From assembly GCF_014982975.1 (NCBI RefSeq), contig NZ_JADCKL010000001.1, positions 496,001-560,000 of the forward strand: a DNA stretch of 64,000 nucleotides, given 5' to 3'. Both the position numbers and the translations under genes were made by a program. Shown in pieces: positions 8,603 through 18,759 of the stretch. This DNA is from Claveliimonas monacensis (GTDB lineage: Bacteria > Bacillota > Clostridia > Lachnospirales > Lachnospiraceae). The notes under the pieces are model-generated. The model searched no databases, was not told where the DNA came from, and saw nothing but the letters and a program-made list of their open reading frames with translations. Numbering within the stretch: position 1 is the stretch's first letter; each line of letters begins with the position of its first letter.

Positions 8603-9271
8603 CTACTCTTCTATATGAAGATTTTCCATGACTTTCATAATATGCGCATTGGCCAGGCGCTCTGCCAGCTCCTCATCCCTTGCCTTGATGGCTTCCAGAA
8701 TAGCCCGATGCTCTTCTATGGATTTCTCCGCCCGGCTCTTCTCCTCCACAGACATGGTCCGCGCCATTTTCACATATTTGTGAAAATCCGACAGTACATG
8801 TTCCAGTATACGACTATTGGAGGCGTGATACAAGACTTTGTGGAATTTTCCATCCAGCTCAGATACCTGCTGGGCTTTCTCCCCGTCTTTCCCCGCTGTA
8901 CTTTTCTTCTTCAGATGGAACTCGGAGAGAAGGATCACCTCCTCCAACTCCTCGATCTGCTCCTCTGTGATATACCTGGTCGCCCACCGGGCGCAGAGCC
9001 CCTCCAGCATAGACCGGATCATATAGATATCGTGCACGTCCTTCAGGGAAATGCCGGTCACATAGGCTCCTTTATTGGGAATGATGGACACAAGGCCTTC
9101 CAGCTCCAGCTGGCGCAGCGCCTCCCGCACCGGAGTCCGGCTGACCCCCATCTCCTCCCCTATGCTTATCTCTTTGAGTTCCTCATTTTCCTTGTACACA
9201 CCGGATAGAATGTCCTCCCGCAGCCTGCGGAACACTTTTCCCCGAAGGGACTGGTCCTGGTACTCTTCCAT
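8603..9271 (-). CDS. GntR-family (FCD) transcriptional regulator
   Basis: An N-terminal winged helix (about residues 8-75, with EEMGVSRTPVREALRQLELEG) is followed by an all-helical FCD ligand domain (about 85-215) that in this family binds small carboxylates via a metal site; conserved histidines are visible (KFHKVLYHAS, EEHRAIL). It lies between the Re-citrate synthase and icd genes, 5 nt from the former, so it is part of the operon it probably controls. The operon promoter carries a GTATAC-centred palindrome of the kind bound by FCD regulators. A carboxylate of the citrate/2-oxoglutarate branch is the likely effector, by inference. Confidence 0.9.
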   Translation of the reverse strand: MEEYQDQSLRGKVFRRLREDILSGVYKENEELKEISIGEEMGVSRTPVREALRQLELEGLVSIIPNKGAYVTGISLKDVHDIYMIRSMLEGLCARWATRYITEEQIEELEEVILLSEFHLKKKSTAGKDGEKAQQVSELDGKFHKVLYHASNSRILEHVLSDFHKYVKMARTMSVEEKSRAEKSIEEHRAILEAIKARDEELAERLANAHIMKVMENLHIEE

Positions 9272-9276
9272 TTGTT

Positions 9277-10680
9277 TTACTCCTCCTGCGCCGTCAGTCT
9301 GACGCCTGTCTTTTTACATGCCTCATCAATGACTGCCAGAAGTTCCTCGTCTGTCAGCACAGTGACGCGGCCGCTCTCATATTCCTGATCCACCCACTCT
9401 TTCACCATGGCTACAAGTTCGGTATTCTTATCTACCTGCCTTCCTTCGGGCAGATGGAAATAGGTGTTGATCCAGTGGGCGATGCCCGCCAGCCCGGATG
9501 TGTTTGACACGGCTACAAGCGGCGGTCTGTTCAGGAATTTATCTGTGTCAAATATATTGTAGATCTCCTCGTTTTTCAGCAGTCCATCGGCGTGGATCCC
9601 GGCCCTTGTGACATTGAAATTCTTGCCCACAAAAGGTGTCCGCGAGGGAATGTGGTAGCCGATCTCCTTCTCATAGTACTCTGCCAGCTCGGTGATGACG
9701 GTGGTGTCCATGCCGTCCAGTGTCCCTCTCAGCTGGGCATACTCAAAGACCATGGCCTCCAGGGGCGTGTTCCCTGTCCGCTCCCCAATGCCGAAGATGG
9801 AACAGTTTACGCCGCAGGCCCCGTAGAGCCAGGCTGTGGAAGAATTGCTGACTGCCTTGTAAAAATCATTGTGTCCGTGGAACTCAATCAGCTCGCTTGG
9901 CACACCTGCATGGACGCGGAGGCCGTATATGATACCCGGGATGGACCTGGGGATCACCGCGCCGGGGTAGTTGACACCGTAGCCCATCGTATCACAGACA
10001 CGGATCTTCACCGGGATCTGGTACTCTTTCATCAGGTTCATAAGCTCCAGGCAGAACGGAATGACAAAACCATAAATATCCGACCTGGTAATATCTTCCA
10101 GATGACACCTGGGACTGACACCGGTCTCAAGGCATTCCCTGATAACAGAAAGATAATGCTCCATAGCCTGTTTTCTTGTCATCTTCAGCTTGTAAAAAAT
10201 GTGGTAGTCCGAGCAGCTGACAAGTATGCCTGTCTCTTTCATGCCGATCTCTTTTACAAGTTCAAAATCCTTTTTGCTGGCCCGGATCCAGCTGGTGATC
10301 TCCGGGAACTGATATCCCTTCTCCATGCACTGGTATACAGCGTCCCTGTCTTTCTTGCTGTACAGGAAAAATTCACACTGCCGGATCTTTCCGTTGGGTC
10401 CGCCCAGTCTGTGGAAATAATCGTAAATATCTACAATCTGCTTTGTGCTGTAAGGCGCCCGGGACTGCTGTCCATCCCGGAATGTCGTGTCTGTGATCCA
10501 TATCTCATCCGGCATGCTGTGGGGTACGATCCTGTCGTTGAAGGCGATCTTCGGCACCTCGTCATAGTGAAAAAGATTTCTGAATACATTGGGTTCTTTC
10601 ACATCCACCAGTGGGTACATATGCTCCTCAAGCTGAAGCAGATTTGTGTGTTCGTCAAGGTAAACTTTCCTGTCCTGCAT
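9277..10680 (-). CDS. Citrate (Re)-synthase-like enzyme of the HMGL/isopropylmalate synthase family
   Basis: The 467-residue protein has the HMGL-like TIM barrel with the metal and catalytic motif TDTTFRDGQQ (about residues 63-72), a later HGHNDFYK metal motif and GIGERTGNTPLEAM. These occur in 2-isopropylmalate and homocitrate synthases and in the Re-citrate synthase of Clostridium kluyveri. Sharing an operon with isocitrate dehydrogenase points to citrate formation from oxaloacetate and acetyl-CoA, with Re stereochemistry. No Si-type citrate synthase is seen here. Homocitrate or isopropylmalate synthase are the alternatives, but no leu or lysine-AAA genes are nearby. AGGAG precedes the ATG at good spacing. 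Confidence 0.82.
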   Translation of the reverse strand: MQDRKVYLDEHTNLLQLEEHMYPLVDVKEPNVFRNLFHYDEVPKIAFNDRIVPHSMPDEIWITDTTFRDGQQSRAPYSTKQIVDIYDYFHRLGGPNGKIRQCEFFLYSKKDRDAVYQCMEKGYQFPEITSWIRASKKDFELVKEIGMKETGILVSCSDYHIFYKLKMTRKQAMEHYLSVIRECLETGVSPRCHLEDITRSDIYGFVIPFCLELMNLMKEYQIPVKIRVCDTMGYGVNYPGAVIPRSIPGIIYGLRVHAGVPSELIEFHGHNDFYKAVSNSSTAWLYGACGVNCSIFGIGERTGNTPLEAMVFEYAQLRGTLDGMDTTVITELAEYYEKEIGYHIPSRTPFVGKNFNVTRAGIHADGLLKNEEIYNIFDTDKFLNRPPLVAVSNTSGLAGIAHWINTYFHLPEGRQVDKNTELVAMVKEWVDQEYESGRVTVLTDEELLAVIDEACKKTGVRLTAQEE

Positions 10681-10705
10681 GTGTCATATCTCCTTTTCTT
10701 TTCTC

Positions 10706-10739
10706 GTATAATTGTATACAATTATACAAACCATGTCAA
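10706..10739 (-). promoter_or_regulatory. Promoter and palindromic operator of the Re-citrate synthase/GntR/icd operon
   Basis: On the minus strand TTGACA (10739-10734) and TACAAT (10716-10711) are 17 nt apart. A perfect 22-bp palindrome (10706-10727), centred on TTGTATACAA, covers the -10 box and part of the spacer. That core matches operators of FCD-type GntR regulators, and such a regulator is encoded two genes downstream, so repression at this site is strongly suggested. Confidence 0.75.
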
Positions 10740-10765
10740 TAAAAAATCCACCTGAAATTTTCCGT

Positions 10766-10797
10766 ATAAAAAAGGCCGTCCCGGCAGGACGGCCTCT
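10766..10797 (-). terminator. Terminator of ilvA
   Basis: AGGCCGTCC (10773-10781) and GGACGGCCT (10787-10795) form a 9-bp GC-rich stem with a 5-nt loop. On the minus strand it is followed by a T-run (TTTTTTATA). It ends the ftsY-ilvA transcript upstream of the citrate synthase promoter. Confidence 0.9.
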
Positions 10798-10845
10798 GTA
10801 ATACGCAAAATTCTGAAAATCCGCAGATCTGATTCACTTGTGTTC

Positions 10846-12066
10846 TTAGTACAGCTTTGCCCCAATCTCCCTGGGCTCATATCCCACGTCTCTGAGAGCC
10901 TGCATGATCTGATTCTTGTGCTCTGTGCCAAAGGCCTCCAGCGTAATACGAAGCTCCACGGCTGCATTTCGATTGGTACTGACAAACTGGTTGTGCTCCA
11001 GACGGATCACATTGCCCTGAGCATTCGCGACAGCAGAGGCCACCCGCACAAGCTCGCCCGGCTTGTCAGGCATGAGAACGGAGATGGAGAAGATCCTGTC
11101 TCTCTGGATCAGTCCGTGCTGGACAATGGAGGACATAGTGATCACATCCATGTTGCCGCCGCTTAAGATGCAGACTACTTTTTTCTTTTTTACATCCAGC
11201 TGTTTGAGGGCTGCTACCGTAAGGAGACCGGAATTCTCCACGACCATCTTGTGGTTCTCCACCATATCCAGGAAAGCTCCGACCAGATCGTCGTCCTCCA
11301 CTGTGATAATGTCATCCACATTTTCCTTCACATAGGGGAACACCTTGTCGCCCACCCGCTTCACAGCCGTGCCGTCCGCAATGGTGTTGGCGCTTGGCAG
11401 TGTGACAGGCTCTCCTGCCTCGAGAGCAGCCTTCATGCTGGCCGCAGCAGCAGGCTCCACACCGATCACCTTGATCTTGGGATTGAGCATCTTAGCCAGT
11501 GTGGCTACGCCTGTGATCAGGCCGCCTCCGCCGATGGGTGCCAGGATATAGTCCACGGTAGGAAGCTCCTGCACGATCTCCATAGCGATAGTTCCCTGTC
11601 CTGTCGCCACATCCAGATCATCGAAAGGATGCACAAACGTCATCCCCTGCTCCTCTGCCAGCTTCAGCGCGTAGGCACAGGCGTCATCGTACACATCCCC
11701 GTGGAGAATCACGTTCGCTCCATAGCTCTTTGTGCGGTTCACTTTGATAAGAGGGGTGACTGTGGGCATGACGATCGTAGCCTTGCAGCCGAACTTCTGG
11801 GCCGCAAAAGCAACGCCCTGGGCATGGTTGCCGGCAGAAGCCGTGATGAGCCCCTTCTCCCGCTCTTCTTCTGTCATGGTACTGATCTTATAGTAGGCAC
11901 CTCTTACCTTGTACGCCCCTGTATACTGCATGTTCTCCGGCTTCAGATATACCTTGCCGCCTGTCTGGGAACTGAAGTACTCGCTGTATACAAGATCTGT
12001 GGGGAGGGTCACCTTCTTTACAAGTTCACTCGCCTGCTCAAAATTTTCCAGTGTCAATTTGTCCAT
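10846..12066 (-). CDS. ilvA: Threonine ammonia-lyase with one ACT domain
   Basis: The enzyme deaminates threonine to 2-oxobutyrate using PLP. The PLP lysine is K53 in GAYKVRGA, the phosphate-binding loop is GGGGL, and SAGNHAQG is the substrate loop. The C-terminal ~75 residues (starting near ISVLMPDKPGEL) are a single ACT domain. The size of 406 residues fits the short TdcB/IlvA form with ACT rather than the 510-residue biosynthetic enzyme with two ACT-like domains. AGGAG is 6 nt before the ATG at 12066; an ATG one codon earlier is too close. It follows ftsY by 30 nt and is probably cotranscribed. Role in isoleucine synthesis versus catabolism is not resolved. Confidence 0.92.
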   Translation of the reverse strand: MDKLTLENFEQASELVKKVTLPTDLVYSEYFSSQTGGKVYLKPENMQYTGAYKVRGAYYKISTMTEEEREKGLITASAGNHAQGVAFAAQKFGCKATIVMPTVTPLIKVNRTKSYGANVILHGDVYDDACAYALKLAEEQGMTFVHPFDDLDVATGQGTIAMEIVQELPTVDYILAPIGGGGLITGVATLAKMLNPKIKVIGVEPAAAASMKAALEAGEPVTLPSANTIADGTAVKRVGDKVFPYVKENVDDIITVEDDDLVGAFLDMVENHKMVVENSGLLTVAALKQLDVKKKKVVCILSGGNMDVITMSSIVQHGLIQRDRIFSISVLMPDKPGELVRVASAVANAQGNVIRLEHNQFVSTNRNAAVELRITLEAFGTEHKNQIMQALRDVGYEPREIGAKLY

Positions 12067-12096
12067 CATGATCTCCTGCCTTTCTTTTTCTTCATT

Positions 12097-13038
12097 TTAT
12101 TCTTCTTTTTCCTCCGGAACTGCAAAAAGTGCATCTACAAATGTGTCCGCATCAAATTTTTGCAGATCCTCTATGGTCTCTCCGACGCCAATGTACTTCA
12201 CCGGAATACCAAGCTCCGCCTGGATGGCTACGGCAATGCCGCCCTTGGCCGTCCCGTCCATCTTCGTCAGGATAATGCCCGTAATATCAGCCACATCTTT
12301 GAAATCCTTGGCCTGCTGGAGCGCATTCTGGCCGGTGGTGGCATCAAGGACCACCAGAGTCTCCCGGAAAGCCTCCGGGTACTCCCGGTCAATGATCCGG
12401 TTCATCTTCCGCAGCTCCTCCATCAGGTTCTTTTTATTGTGAAGTCTGCCGGCTGTGTCACACAGCAGCACATCTGCATGGCGGGCCTTCGCAGCCTGCA
12501 CTGCATCGTACACCACGGCAGCCGGGTCGGACCCTTCCTGCCCGCCGATGAGCTCTGCCTGAGCCCTGTTTGCCCACTCCTTCAGCTGCTCTCCCGCCGC
12601 AGCCCGGAAGGTATCTGCCGCAGCCAGAATTACTTTTTTGTTCTGAGCCCGCAGCTTGCCTGCCAGCTTGCCTATGGTGGTTGTCTTTCCCACGCCGTTG
12701 ACGCCTACCACCATAACCACGGAGGTCCGGCCCTCGAACTCGTAGGCCGTCTCTCCCACATCCATCTGCTCCTTGATGCTGTCGATGAGGATCTGCCGGC
12801 AGTCGGAGGGCTCCTTGATATGTCGCTCCTTCACCTTTTCCCGCAGATCGTCCAGTATATCTTCTGTGGCCTGAACTCCCAGATCTCCCATGATCAGGAC
12901 TTCCTCAAGCTCCTCATAGAAATCTTCATCAATGTGTGAAAATCCATGAAAAATGCTGTCCATGCCGGACACAATATTATCTCTTGTCTTTGTAAGGCCC
13001 GAGACGAGCCTTTTGAAAAATCCCTTCTCTTCTGCCAT
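12097..13038 (-). CDS. ftsY: Signal recognition particle receptor FtsY
   Basis: FtsY is the membrane-associated GTPase that docks SRP-ribosome complexes at the translocon. The N domain (four-helix bundle, about residues 1-100) is followed by the G domain with G1 GVNGVGKTT, the DTAGR motif, TKMDG and a closing GVGE. At 313 residues it lacks the long acidic A domain of the E. coli protein, which is usual in Firmicutes. It follows smc by 15 nt in the order rnc-smc-ftsY that is conserved across Firmicutes. Confidence 0.97.
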   Translation of the reverse strand: MAEEKGFFKRLVSGLTKTRDNIVSGMDSIFHGFSHIDEDFYEELEEVLIMGDLGVQATEDILDDLREKVKERHIKEPSDCRQILIDSIKEQMDVGETAYEFEGRTSVVMVVGVNGVGKTTTIGKLAGKLRAQNKKVILAAADTFRAAAGEQLKEWANRAQAELIGGQEGSDPAAVVYDAVQAAKARHADVLLCDTAGRLHNKKNLMEELRKMNRIIDREYPEAFRETLVVLDATTGQNALQQAKDFKDVADITGIILTKMDGTAKGGIAVAIQAELGIPVKYIGVGETIEDLQKFDADTFVDALFAVPEEKEE

Positions 13039-13053
13039 AATCCTGCTCCTTTT

Positions 13054-16000
13054 TTATTCTTGGTGCTGCTTCTCCATCTCGTTCAACTCATTTTCCAGAA
13101 GACTGACAGAAACCATGGTGGAGACACCCTTCTCCTGCATGGTGATACCATACAGCCTGTCCGCCGCTGTCATAGTCCCTCTTCTGTGGGTGATGACGAT
13201 AAACTGCGTGTTTTTCGTCAGCTTGTGGAGGTACTGGGCAAAACGGGTTACATTGGAGTCATCCAACGCCGCCTCGATCTCATCCAGCAGACAGAAGGGG
13301 GATGGCTTCAGATTCTGGATGGCAAACAGGAGGGAAATAGCGGTCAGCGCCTTCTCTCCACCGGAGAGCTGCATCATATTCTGCAGCTTCTTTCCCGGCG
13401 GCTGGGCGATGATACGGATGCCTGCCTCCAGGATATCCTCGTCCTCCATCAGCTCCAGCGTTCCCTTTCCGCCTCCGAAGAGCTCCTTGAACACTTTATC
13501 AAACTCCCCGGCAATCCTTGCGAACTGCTCGGTGAACTGCCTGCGCATGGCCTCGTCCAGCTCCGCGATGATCTTCTCCAGGGTGGCTTCCGCCTCCACC
13601 AGATCTTCATGCTGTCCCTTCAGGAACTCATACCTCTCGGACACGTCTTTGTAGTCCTCAATAGCATTTACATTGACGGAGCCAAGCCCCTTGATATCGC
13701 TCTTGAGTGTCTGGATCTGCCGGCGCATGTAGGCCAGGTCTGTGAGATTTTTGTCCCGCAGCTCCAGAGCGTGACTGTATGTGATTTCATACTCTTCCCA
13801 CATATAGTTGATCTGCTTCTCCGAGGCCTCCTCGTAGCCTTCTTTTCTGCTCTCCAGACGGAAGATCTCCTTATCCAGATCTGCCATATGCCTGGAGAGT
13901 TCCTCCCGCTTTCCAAGGAAGGACTTATGCCTCTGGCTCAGCTCTTCCCTCTGCTTCACATTTTCCTGGATCTGCTCCTCGATCTCCTGGAAGAGCTCTT
14001 TGGATTCCTCTATCGTCTGGCGAATTTTCTGGATCTGCTCCTCTTTCTCCTGGATCTCCCGGGAAGCATCCTCTTTGTTCTCACCCAGCTCCTGCTGTTC
14101 TTCCTCGAACTTGGCGATCTCCTCCTGGATACGTTCTTCATTTTCCAGGATAAAGGTGTGCTTCTGTTCCAGACCCGCAAAAGCCAGCTGTACCTCCTCG
14201 GAAGCCTTCTGGCAGCGAAGTTCCTCTTCCTTTTCCTGCTCCAGAAGTTTCTGGTCTTCCTCGGTCTTACGGGTGATCTCCTGCTCCAGGGCAGTGGAAG
14301 TATCCAGCTCCACAGTGATGGACTCCTGGTTATTGCTGATGTCCGTGATCTGCTGATCCAGCTCCTGGTTCTCCCGCTGGATAGCCTGGGATGTCTCCAT
14401 GGAAACCTGTATCCGCTCCTGGCACTGATCCAGATTGATCTTCGCCGTGTTCTGGATGACATAGGCCTTCTGCAGCTTCTGCTGGATCTCATCTATAGCC
14501 TCATAGCAGGCAGCTCGCTCCCGGCGGAGACTGGCTGCCGATGCCTCCATCTCCTCCATCTCCTTTTTCAGATGGCGGACCGTCTTCTCAAATTCCTCGA
14601 TCTCCCGCCTCCGGCTTAACAGGTTGCTGGAGTTTTTAAAAGCGCCTCCTGTCATGGAGCCTCCGGGGTTCAGCAGTTCGCCTTCCAGGGTAACCAGTCG
14701 CAGCGTCTGCCTGTATTTCCGTGCAATGGCAATGCCGTGGTCGATATTGTCCACAACAATGGTCCGGCCAAGCAGATTCTCTGCCAGGCCCCGGTACTGT
14801 TCTTCCACCTTGACCAGGGTGTTGGCAAGACCCACAACGCCCTTCTCCTGCAGCGCCTCCGGCCTGGACATCCCGCGGCCTCCGCCAATGCCGGTCAGGG
14901 GAAGGAAGGTGGCTCTGCCGTACCGGTTTCTCTTGAGGAAATCGATCATCCTTTTCGCCGTCTCCTCCGTGTCGGTGACGATGTTCTGGATGCTGCCTCC
15001 AAGCGCGGTCTCAATGGCTATCTCATACTCTTTGTCCACCTTGATGATATCCGCCACCACGCCCAGGATGCCCTTCTCCTTTTCCCTCTGCTCCATGACT
15101 CTTCGGATACTGCCGCCGTATCCGTCATACCGCTCTGTGATATTTTTCAGTGACTCCAGCCGGGACTCCTCCCTGTGGTAGGCTGTCTGGCCCACCCGCA
15201 GCTTCTCTGTCTGGCTGGACAGCTCTTTTTGCAGTCTCTCTATCTTCTGCTCGTACTCTTTATTTTTCTCGGTCAGGCTGCGGATCGTGTCAGAGATCTC
15301 CTCCAGGCGGGCACTGTGCTCCCTAGCGTTCTTCTGCTCTTCTTCCGCCTCACTGCGGGCCTTGATGAGCCGCTGGTTCATCTGGGACCTGCGCACCTGG
15401 ATCTGCTCCATCATGGTGTCGTAGCGCTGGATCTTAGCCTGGGTGGAAGCTCTGTTGTTGAGAATTTCAATTATATCATTCTTGTTTTTCTCCACCTGGT
15501 CCGTCAGTCCCGCAATGCGGCTCTGCACCTCGATGAGCAGGTCTCTTGCCTGTTCCCTGGCAGCGGATTTCTCCCGCAGTTCTCCTGCGATTTCTTCCTT
15601 CTCCTTCTGGAACAGGAGAAGCTGATCCTTTCTCTCACGGATCTCATTCTGGATCGTCTGATAGCGCTGTCCAAAATGTTCGTCCGTCATGCGGGCACTG
15701 TTGATCTGCTCCTTCAGAAGCTCGATCTGGTTCTCCAGCTGCTGTTTCAGGAGGTTGGTCTCCGCCCGCTGGCTTTTAGCCTTCTCAATCGAGTCGTCGA
15801 TCTCGTCTACCTGCGCCTCGATGGCCTCGTACTCCTCCTTCATGGCTCCATATGAAGCGTCCGCTTCCTGGAGCTCCTCACGGGAGACGGACAGCTTGTC
15901 CTCTGTCTCTGCGATCTGCTCTTTTAACCGCTCGGTCTCCAGAAGGAACATGTTGATGTCAAAGGTCTTCAGCTGTTCCTTCTTCTGCAGGTACTCTCTT

Positions 16001-16635
16001 GCCACCTCGGCCTGCTTCTTCAAAGGCCCGATCTGTCTCTCCAGCTCGGAGAGGATATCATTGACACGGAGAAGATTCTGCCTCTCATCCTCCAGCTTTT
16101 TGACAGACATGTTTTTTCTCCGCTTAAATTTCACGATGCCCGCCGCCTCGTCGAAGAGCTCCCTTCTGTCCTCCGGCTTGCCGCTCAGGATCTTGTCGAT
16201 CTGTCCCTGTCCGATGATGGAGTAGCCCTCCTTGCCAATACCAGTGTCGTAGAACAGCTCATTGATATCCTTCAGGCGGCAGGGACTGCCGTTGAGCAGA
16301 TACTCACTCTCGCCGGAACGGTACAGCTTTCTCGTGACAGTGACCTCCTCGTAATCCACAGAAAGCTGATGGTCAGAGTTGTCAAGCGTGATGGCCACAG
16401 AGGCGTAGCTCAGAGGCCTTCTGTTCTCTGTGCCAGAGAAGATGACATCCTGCATGCTGCCGCCCCGCAGCTGCTTGACGCGCTGCTCTCCTAAGACCCA
16501 GCGCACAGCGTCTGCCACATTGCTCTTGCCGCTGCCGTTTGGGCCCACGATCCCGGTGATCCCGTTATGAAAATCAAATACGATCTTGTTTGCAAAAGAT
16601 TTAAAGCCCTGTATCTCTATACTTTTTAAATACAT
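13054..16635 (-). CDS. smc: Chromosome partition protein SMC
   Basis: SMC is the ATPase of the condensin-like complex (with ScpA/ScpB) that compacts and segregates chromosomes. The N-terminal head holds Walker [10 protein letters not shown] (31-39). Long coiled coils flank the hinge (about 510-660, with the glycine-rich TGGAF region). The C-terminal head carries the signature LSGGEKAL and Walker [12 protein letters not shown]. The 1193-residue length is normal. It starts 7 nt after the rnc stop. Translation from the ATG at 16635 has a GTAGGTG site. Confidence 0.98.
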   Translation of the reverse strand: MYLKSIEIQGFKSFANKIVFDFHNGITGIVGPNGSGKSNVADAVRWVLGEQRVKQLRGGSMQDVIFSGTENRRPLSYASVAITLDNSDHQLSVDYEEVTVTRKLYRSGESEYLLNGSPCRLKDINELFYDTGIGKEGYSIIGQGQIDKILSGKPEDRRELFDEAAGIVKFKRRKNMSVKKLEDERQNLLRVNDILSELERQIGPLKKQAEVAREYLQKKEQLKTFDINMFLLETERLKEQIAETEDKLSVSREELQEADASYGAMKEEYEAIEAQVDEIDDSIEKAKSQRAETNLLKQQLENQIELLKEQINSARMTDEHFGQRYQTIQNEIRERKDQLLLFQKEKEEIAGELREKSAAREQARDLLIEVQSRIAGLTDQVEKNKNDIIEILNNRASTQAKIQRYDTMMEQIQVRRSQMNQRLIKARSEAEEEQKNAREHSARLEEISDTIRSLTEKNKEYEQKIERLQKELSSQTEKLRVGQTAYHREESRLESLKNITERYDGYGGSIRRVMEQREKEKGILGVVADIIKVDKEYEIAIETALGGSIQNIVTDTEETAKRMIDFLKRNRYGRATFLPLTGIGGGRGMSRPEALQEKGVVGLANTLVKVEEQYRGLAENLLGRTIVVDNIDHGIAIARKYRQTLRLVTLEGELLNPGGSMTGGAFKNSSNLLSRRREIEEFEKTVRHLKKEMEEMEASAASLRRERAACYEAIDEIQQKLQKAYVIQNTAKINLDQCQERIQVSMETSQAIQRENQELDQQITDISNNQESITVELDTSTALEQEITRKTEEDQKLLEQEKEEELRCQKASEEVQLAFAGLEQKHTFILENEERIQEEIAKFEEEQQELGENKEDASREIQEKEEQIQKIRQTIEESKELFQEIEEQIQENVKQREELSQRHKSFLGKREELSRHMADLDKEIFRLESRKEGYEEASEKQINYMWEEYEITYSHALELRDKNLTDLAYMRRQIQTLKSDIKGLGSVNVNAIEDYKDVSERYEFLKGQHEDLVEAEATLEKIIAELDEAMRRQFTEQFARIAGEFDKVFKELFGGGKGTLELMEDEDILEAGIRIIAQPPGKKLQNMMQLSGGEKALTAISLLFAIQNLKPSPFCLLDEIEAALDDSNVTRFAQYLHKLTKNTQFIVITHRRGTMTAADRLYGITMQEKGVSTMVSVSLLENELNEMEKQHQE

Positions 16636-16642
16636 GTAACAC

Positions 16643-17338
16643 CTACTTTATATTCCTTTTGTGCAGGATCAGGATCGTCCTGTAAGCCGCCTCCTGCTCG
16701 GCTGCCTTCTTGGTCCTTCCGCTCCCGGCGCCGTAGACATCCGCGCCGATGTGCACCTCCACGTGGAAGGTCTTGTCGTGGTCCGGCCCCTCTTCGCCGG
16801 TGAGCTCATAGGCCACAGGCTGGTCAAACGCAGCCTGTACCAGCTCCTGAAGGATAGTCTTGCTATCGTAAAAGAGTTTCTTGTTCTCCAGGTCATTCAG
16901 CACAAACCTGTGTATAAACTCTTTTGCACTAGCAAAACCACCGTCTGAGTAGATGGCCCCGATCAGTGCTTCCATGGCGTCCGATGTGACGGAATCCCTC
17001 TTTCTGCCTCCTGTCATATCCTCGCCTTTTCCCAGCAGAAGATACTCTCCGAGACGGATCTGGCGGGCACAGAAAGCCAGCGCCTGCTCACAGACCATGG
17101 CCGCCCTTGTCTTGGTCAGCTCTCCCTCCGGCATTTTCTCATTTTCATGGAATAAAAATTCACTGGACACCAGCTCCAGCACAGCGTCTCCCAGGAATTC
17201 CAGCCGCTCGTTGCACTCGTACTTGGGCAGATGCTTCTCATTCACATAGGAGCTGTGCATCATAGCCCGGCGGAGCAGCCTGGGATCCTGAAATGTATAG
17301 CCGATCTGCTCTTCCAGTTCTTTTAGTTTTCGACTCAT
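16643..17338 (-). CDS. rnc: Ribonuclease III
   Basis: RNase III cleaves double-stranded RNA in rRNA precursor processing and mRNA control. The catalytic signature ERLEFLGDAVLELV is followed by the C-terminal double-stranded RNA-binding domain (from about residue 160, ending in KKAAEQEAAYR). The ATG at 17338 (231 residues, starting MSRKLKEL) has GAGGG 5 nt upstream. Earlier in-frame starts would run into the hairpin at 17355-17380, which supports the choice. It lies between acpP and smc, as in most Firmicutes. Confidence 0.96.
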   Translation of the reverse strand: MSRKLKELEEQIGYTFQDPRLLRRAMMHSSYVNEKHLPKYECNERLEFLGDAVLELVSSEFLFHENEKMPEGELTKTRAAMVCEQALAFCARQIRLGEYLLLGKGEDMTGGRKRDSVTSDAMEALIGAIYSDGGFASAKEFIHRFVLNDLENKKLFYDSKTILQELVQAAFDQPVAYELTGEEGPDHDKTFHVEVHIGADVYGAGSGRTKKAAEQEAAYRTILILHKRNIK

Positions 17339-17354
17339 ATAAACCCTCATAAAA

Positions 17355-17380
17355 GAAAAAGCCCGCATCCGGGCTTTTTC
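17355..17380 (-). terminator. Hairpin between acpP and rnc
   Basis: GAAAAAGCCCG (17355-17365) and CGGGCTTTTTC (17370-17380) form an 11-bp stem with a 4-nt loop, followed on the minus strand by TTTTATG. It can act as a partial terminator after acpP, lowering rnc-smc expression. It is also a short double-stranded leader 17 nt before the rnc start, so RNase III autocontrol is conceivable. Confidence 0.8.
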
Positions 17381-17389
17381 TCCTTTCTG

Positions 17390-17620
17390 CTAGTTTGTTG
17401 CATTTTTGATCTGCTCTACAGCATCTCCTACTGTCACGATCTTCTCTGCGTCATCATTGTCGATCTCGATATCGAATGCTTCCTCAATCCCCATGATAAT
17501 CTGGAAGATATCCAGAGAGTCCGCTCCCAGGTCATCTACAAACTTTGTCTCCATTGTGATCTCATCTGCGTTCACATTAAGTACGTCAGCTATAATTTCC
17601 TGTAATTTCTCAAATTCCAT
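17390..17620 (-). CDS. acpP: Acyl carrier protein
   Basis: ACP carries growing acyl chains on a phosphopantetheine arm attached to Ser35 within GADSLD. The 76-residue acidic four-helix protein is of standard length. AAGGAG is 9 nt before the ATG at 17620; an ATG at 17629 abuts the ribosome site and is unlikely. It lies between plsX and rnc, linking phospholipid and fatty-acid synthesis. Confidence 0.97.
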   Translation of the reverse strand: MEFEKLQEIIADVLNVNADEITMETKFVDDLGADSLDIFQIIMGIEEAFDIEIDNDDAEKIVTVGDAVEQIKNATN

Positions 17621-17651
17621 TTTTTTCATCTCCTTTTATATTGCTTTATAT

Positions 17652-18674
17652 CTATTCATCGGACGAGTCATCCGCCTGAATACACTCCTGGATCTTCTCG
17701 TTGATCCTCTGTTCCCGGAAAGTCAGGCACTGAAGGATGGAATTGGATACCTCCCTGGCCTTGGAGCTTCCGTGGGTCTTCACCACAAGACCTTTCAGTC
17801 CCAGCAGCGGAGCGCCGCCGTACTCGCTTGTGTCAAAACCTTTCAATGTCTCCTTGAGGGCCGGCTTCACGAGCAGGGCTCCGATCTTGCTGCGAAGGCT
17901 GCTCATCATGCCTTCCTTGACCTTGCTGATCAGCACCGCTCCCACACCCTCGAACAGTTTCAGGATGATATTCCCGGCAAAGGCCTCGCAGACAATGACG
18001 TCCGCCTGGCCGTGGGGGATCTCCCTTGCCTCAATGCTTCCGGTAAAGTTGATGCCCTTCGCCTCTTTCAGGAGAGGAAATGTCTCTTTCACAAGGGCAT
18101 TGCCCTTCTCCTCCTCGGCTCCTATATTGACGATCGCCACTTTGGGGTTCTTCACGCCCATCACATGTTCCATATAAATGGAACCCATCTTGGCGAACTG
18201 GACCAGATGGGAGGGACGTGCGTCCACGTTTGCCCCGCAGTCGATCAAAAGAGAGACACCCTTCTCTGTGGGAATGAGCGGTGCAAGAGGCGGTCTCTCC
18301 ACGCCCTTGATCCTGCCCACAATGGTCTGGCCCCCTACAAGGATGGCTCCTGAACTTCCGGCAGACACAAAGGCATCGGCCTCCCCGGATCTGACCATCT
18401 TCATACCCACCACGATAGATGAGTCTTTCTTTTTCCGGATGGCGTTGACCGGAGGCTCCGCTGTCTCAATGACCTCTGTGGCGCCCACGATCTCTATCCT
18501 GTCCTTATCATACGTATATTTTTCCAGCTCTTTCCTGACAACTTCTTCCTGTCCTACGACATAAACCTTGATGCTCTTCTCTCTGGAAACCGCATCAACC
18601 GCGCCTTTGACCATCTCCACCGGGGCGTTGTCGCCGCCCATGGCGTCAAGGGCAATTTTTGTAAGTTCTGCCAT
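17652..18674 (-). CDS. plsX: Phosphate acyltransferase PlsX
   Basis: PlsX converts acyl-ACP to acyl-phosphate for the first step of phospholipid synthesis. The start IALDAMGGDNAP is typical of the family, as is the 340-residue length. GGAGG is 8 nt before the ATG at 18674; longer starts would overlap the upstream recombinase gene. Its partner acpP follows directly. In many Clostridia plsX is preceded by rpmF, which here lies 3.4 kb away beyond four unrelated genes. Confidence 0.96.
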   Translation of the reverse strand: MAELTKIALDAMGGDNAPVEMVKGAVDAVSREKSIKVYVVGQEEVVRKELEKYTYDKDRIEIVGATEVIETAEPPVNAIRKKKDSSIVVGMKMVRSGEADAFVSAGSSGAILVGGQTIVGRIKGVERPPLAPLIPTEKGVSLLIDCGANVDARPSHLVQFAKMGSIYMEHVMGVKNPKVAIVNIGAEEEKGNALVKETFPLLKEAKGINFTGSIEAREIPHGQADVIVCEAFAGNIILKLFEGVGAVLISKVKEGMMSSLRSKIGALLVKPALKETLKGFDTSEYGGAPLLGLKGLVVKTHGSSKAREVSNSILQCLTFREQRINEKIQECIQADDSSDE

Positions 18675-18759
18675 TTTTCTTTCCTCCATAACTACTAGAA
18701 ATATTCTACTAGACATTATCCCAAAAATCAATATTTTGTTTGCGGGAACAGCAAAAGAG

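Noticed and set aside
10681-10845. A promoter-free gap before the citrate synthase
   Set aside because: The gap contains the operator-promoter and the ilvA terminator; nothing else is seen.
12946-14619. Long plus-strand frames over smc and ftsY
   Set aside because: They mirror the highly biased coiled-coil codons of smc and show leucine-rich low-complexity translation only.
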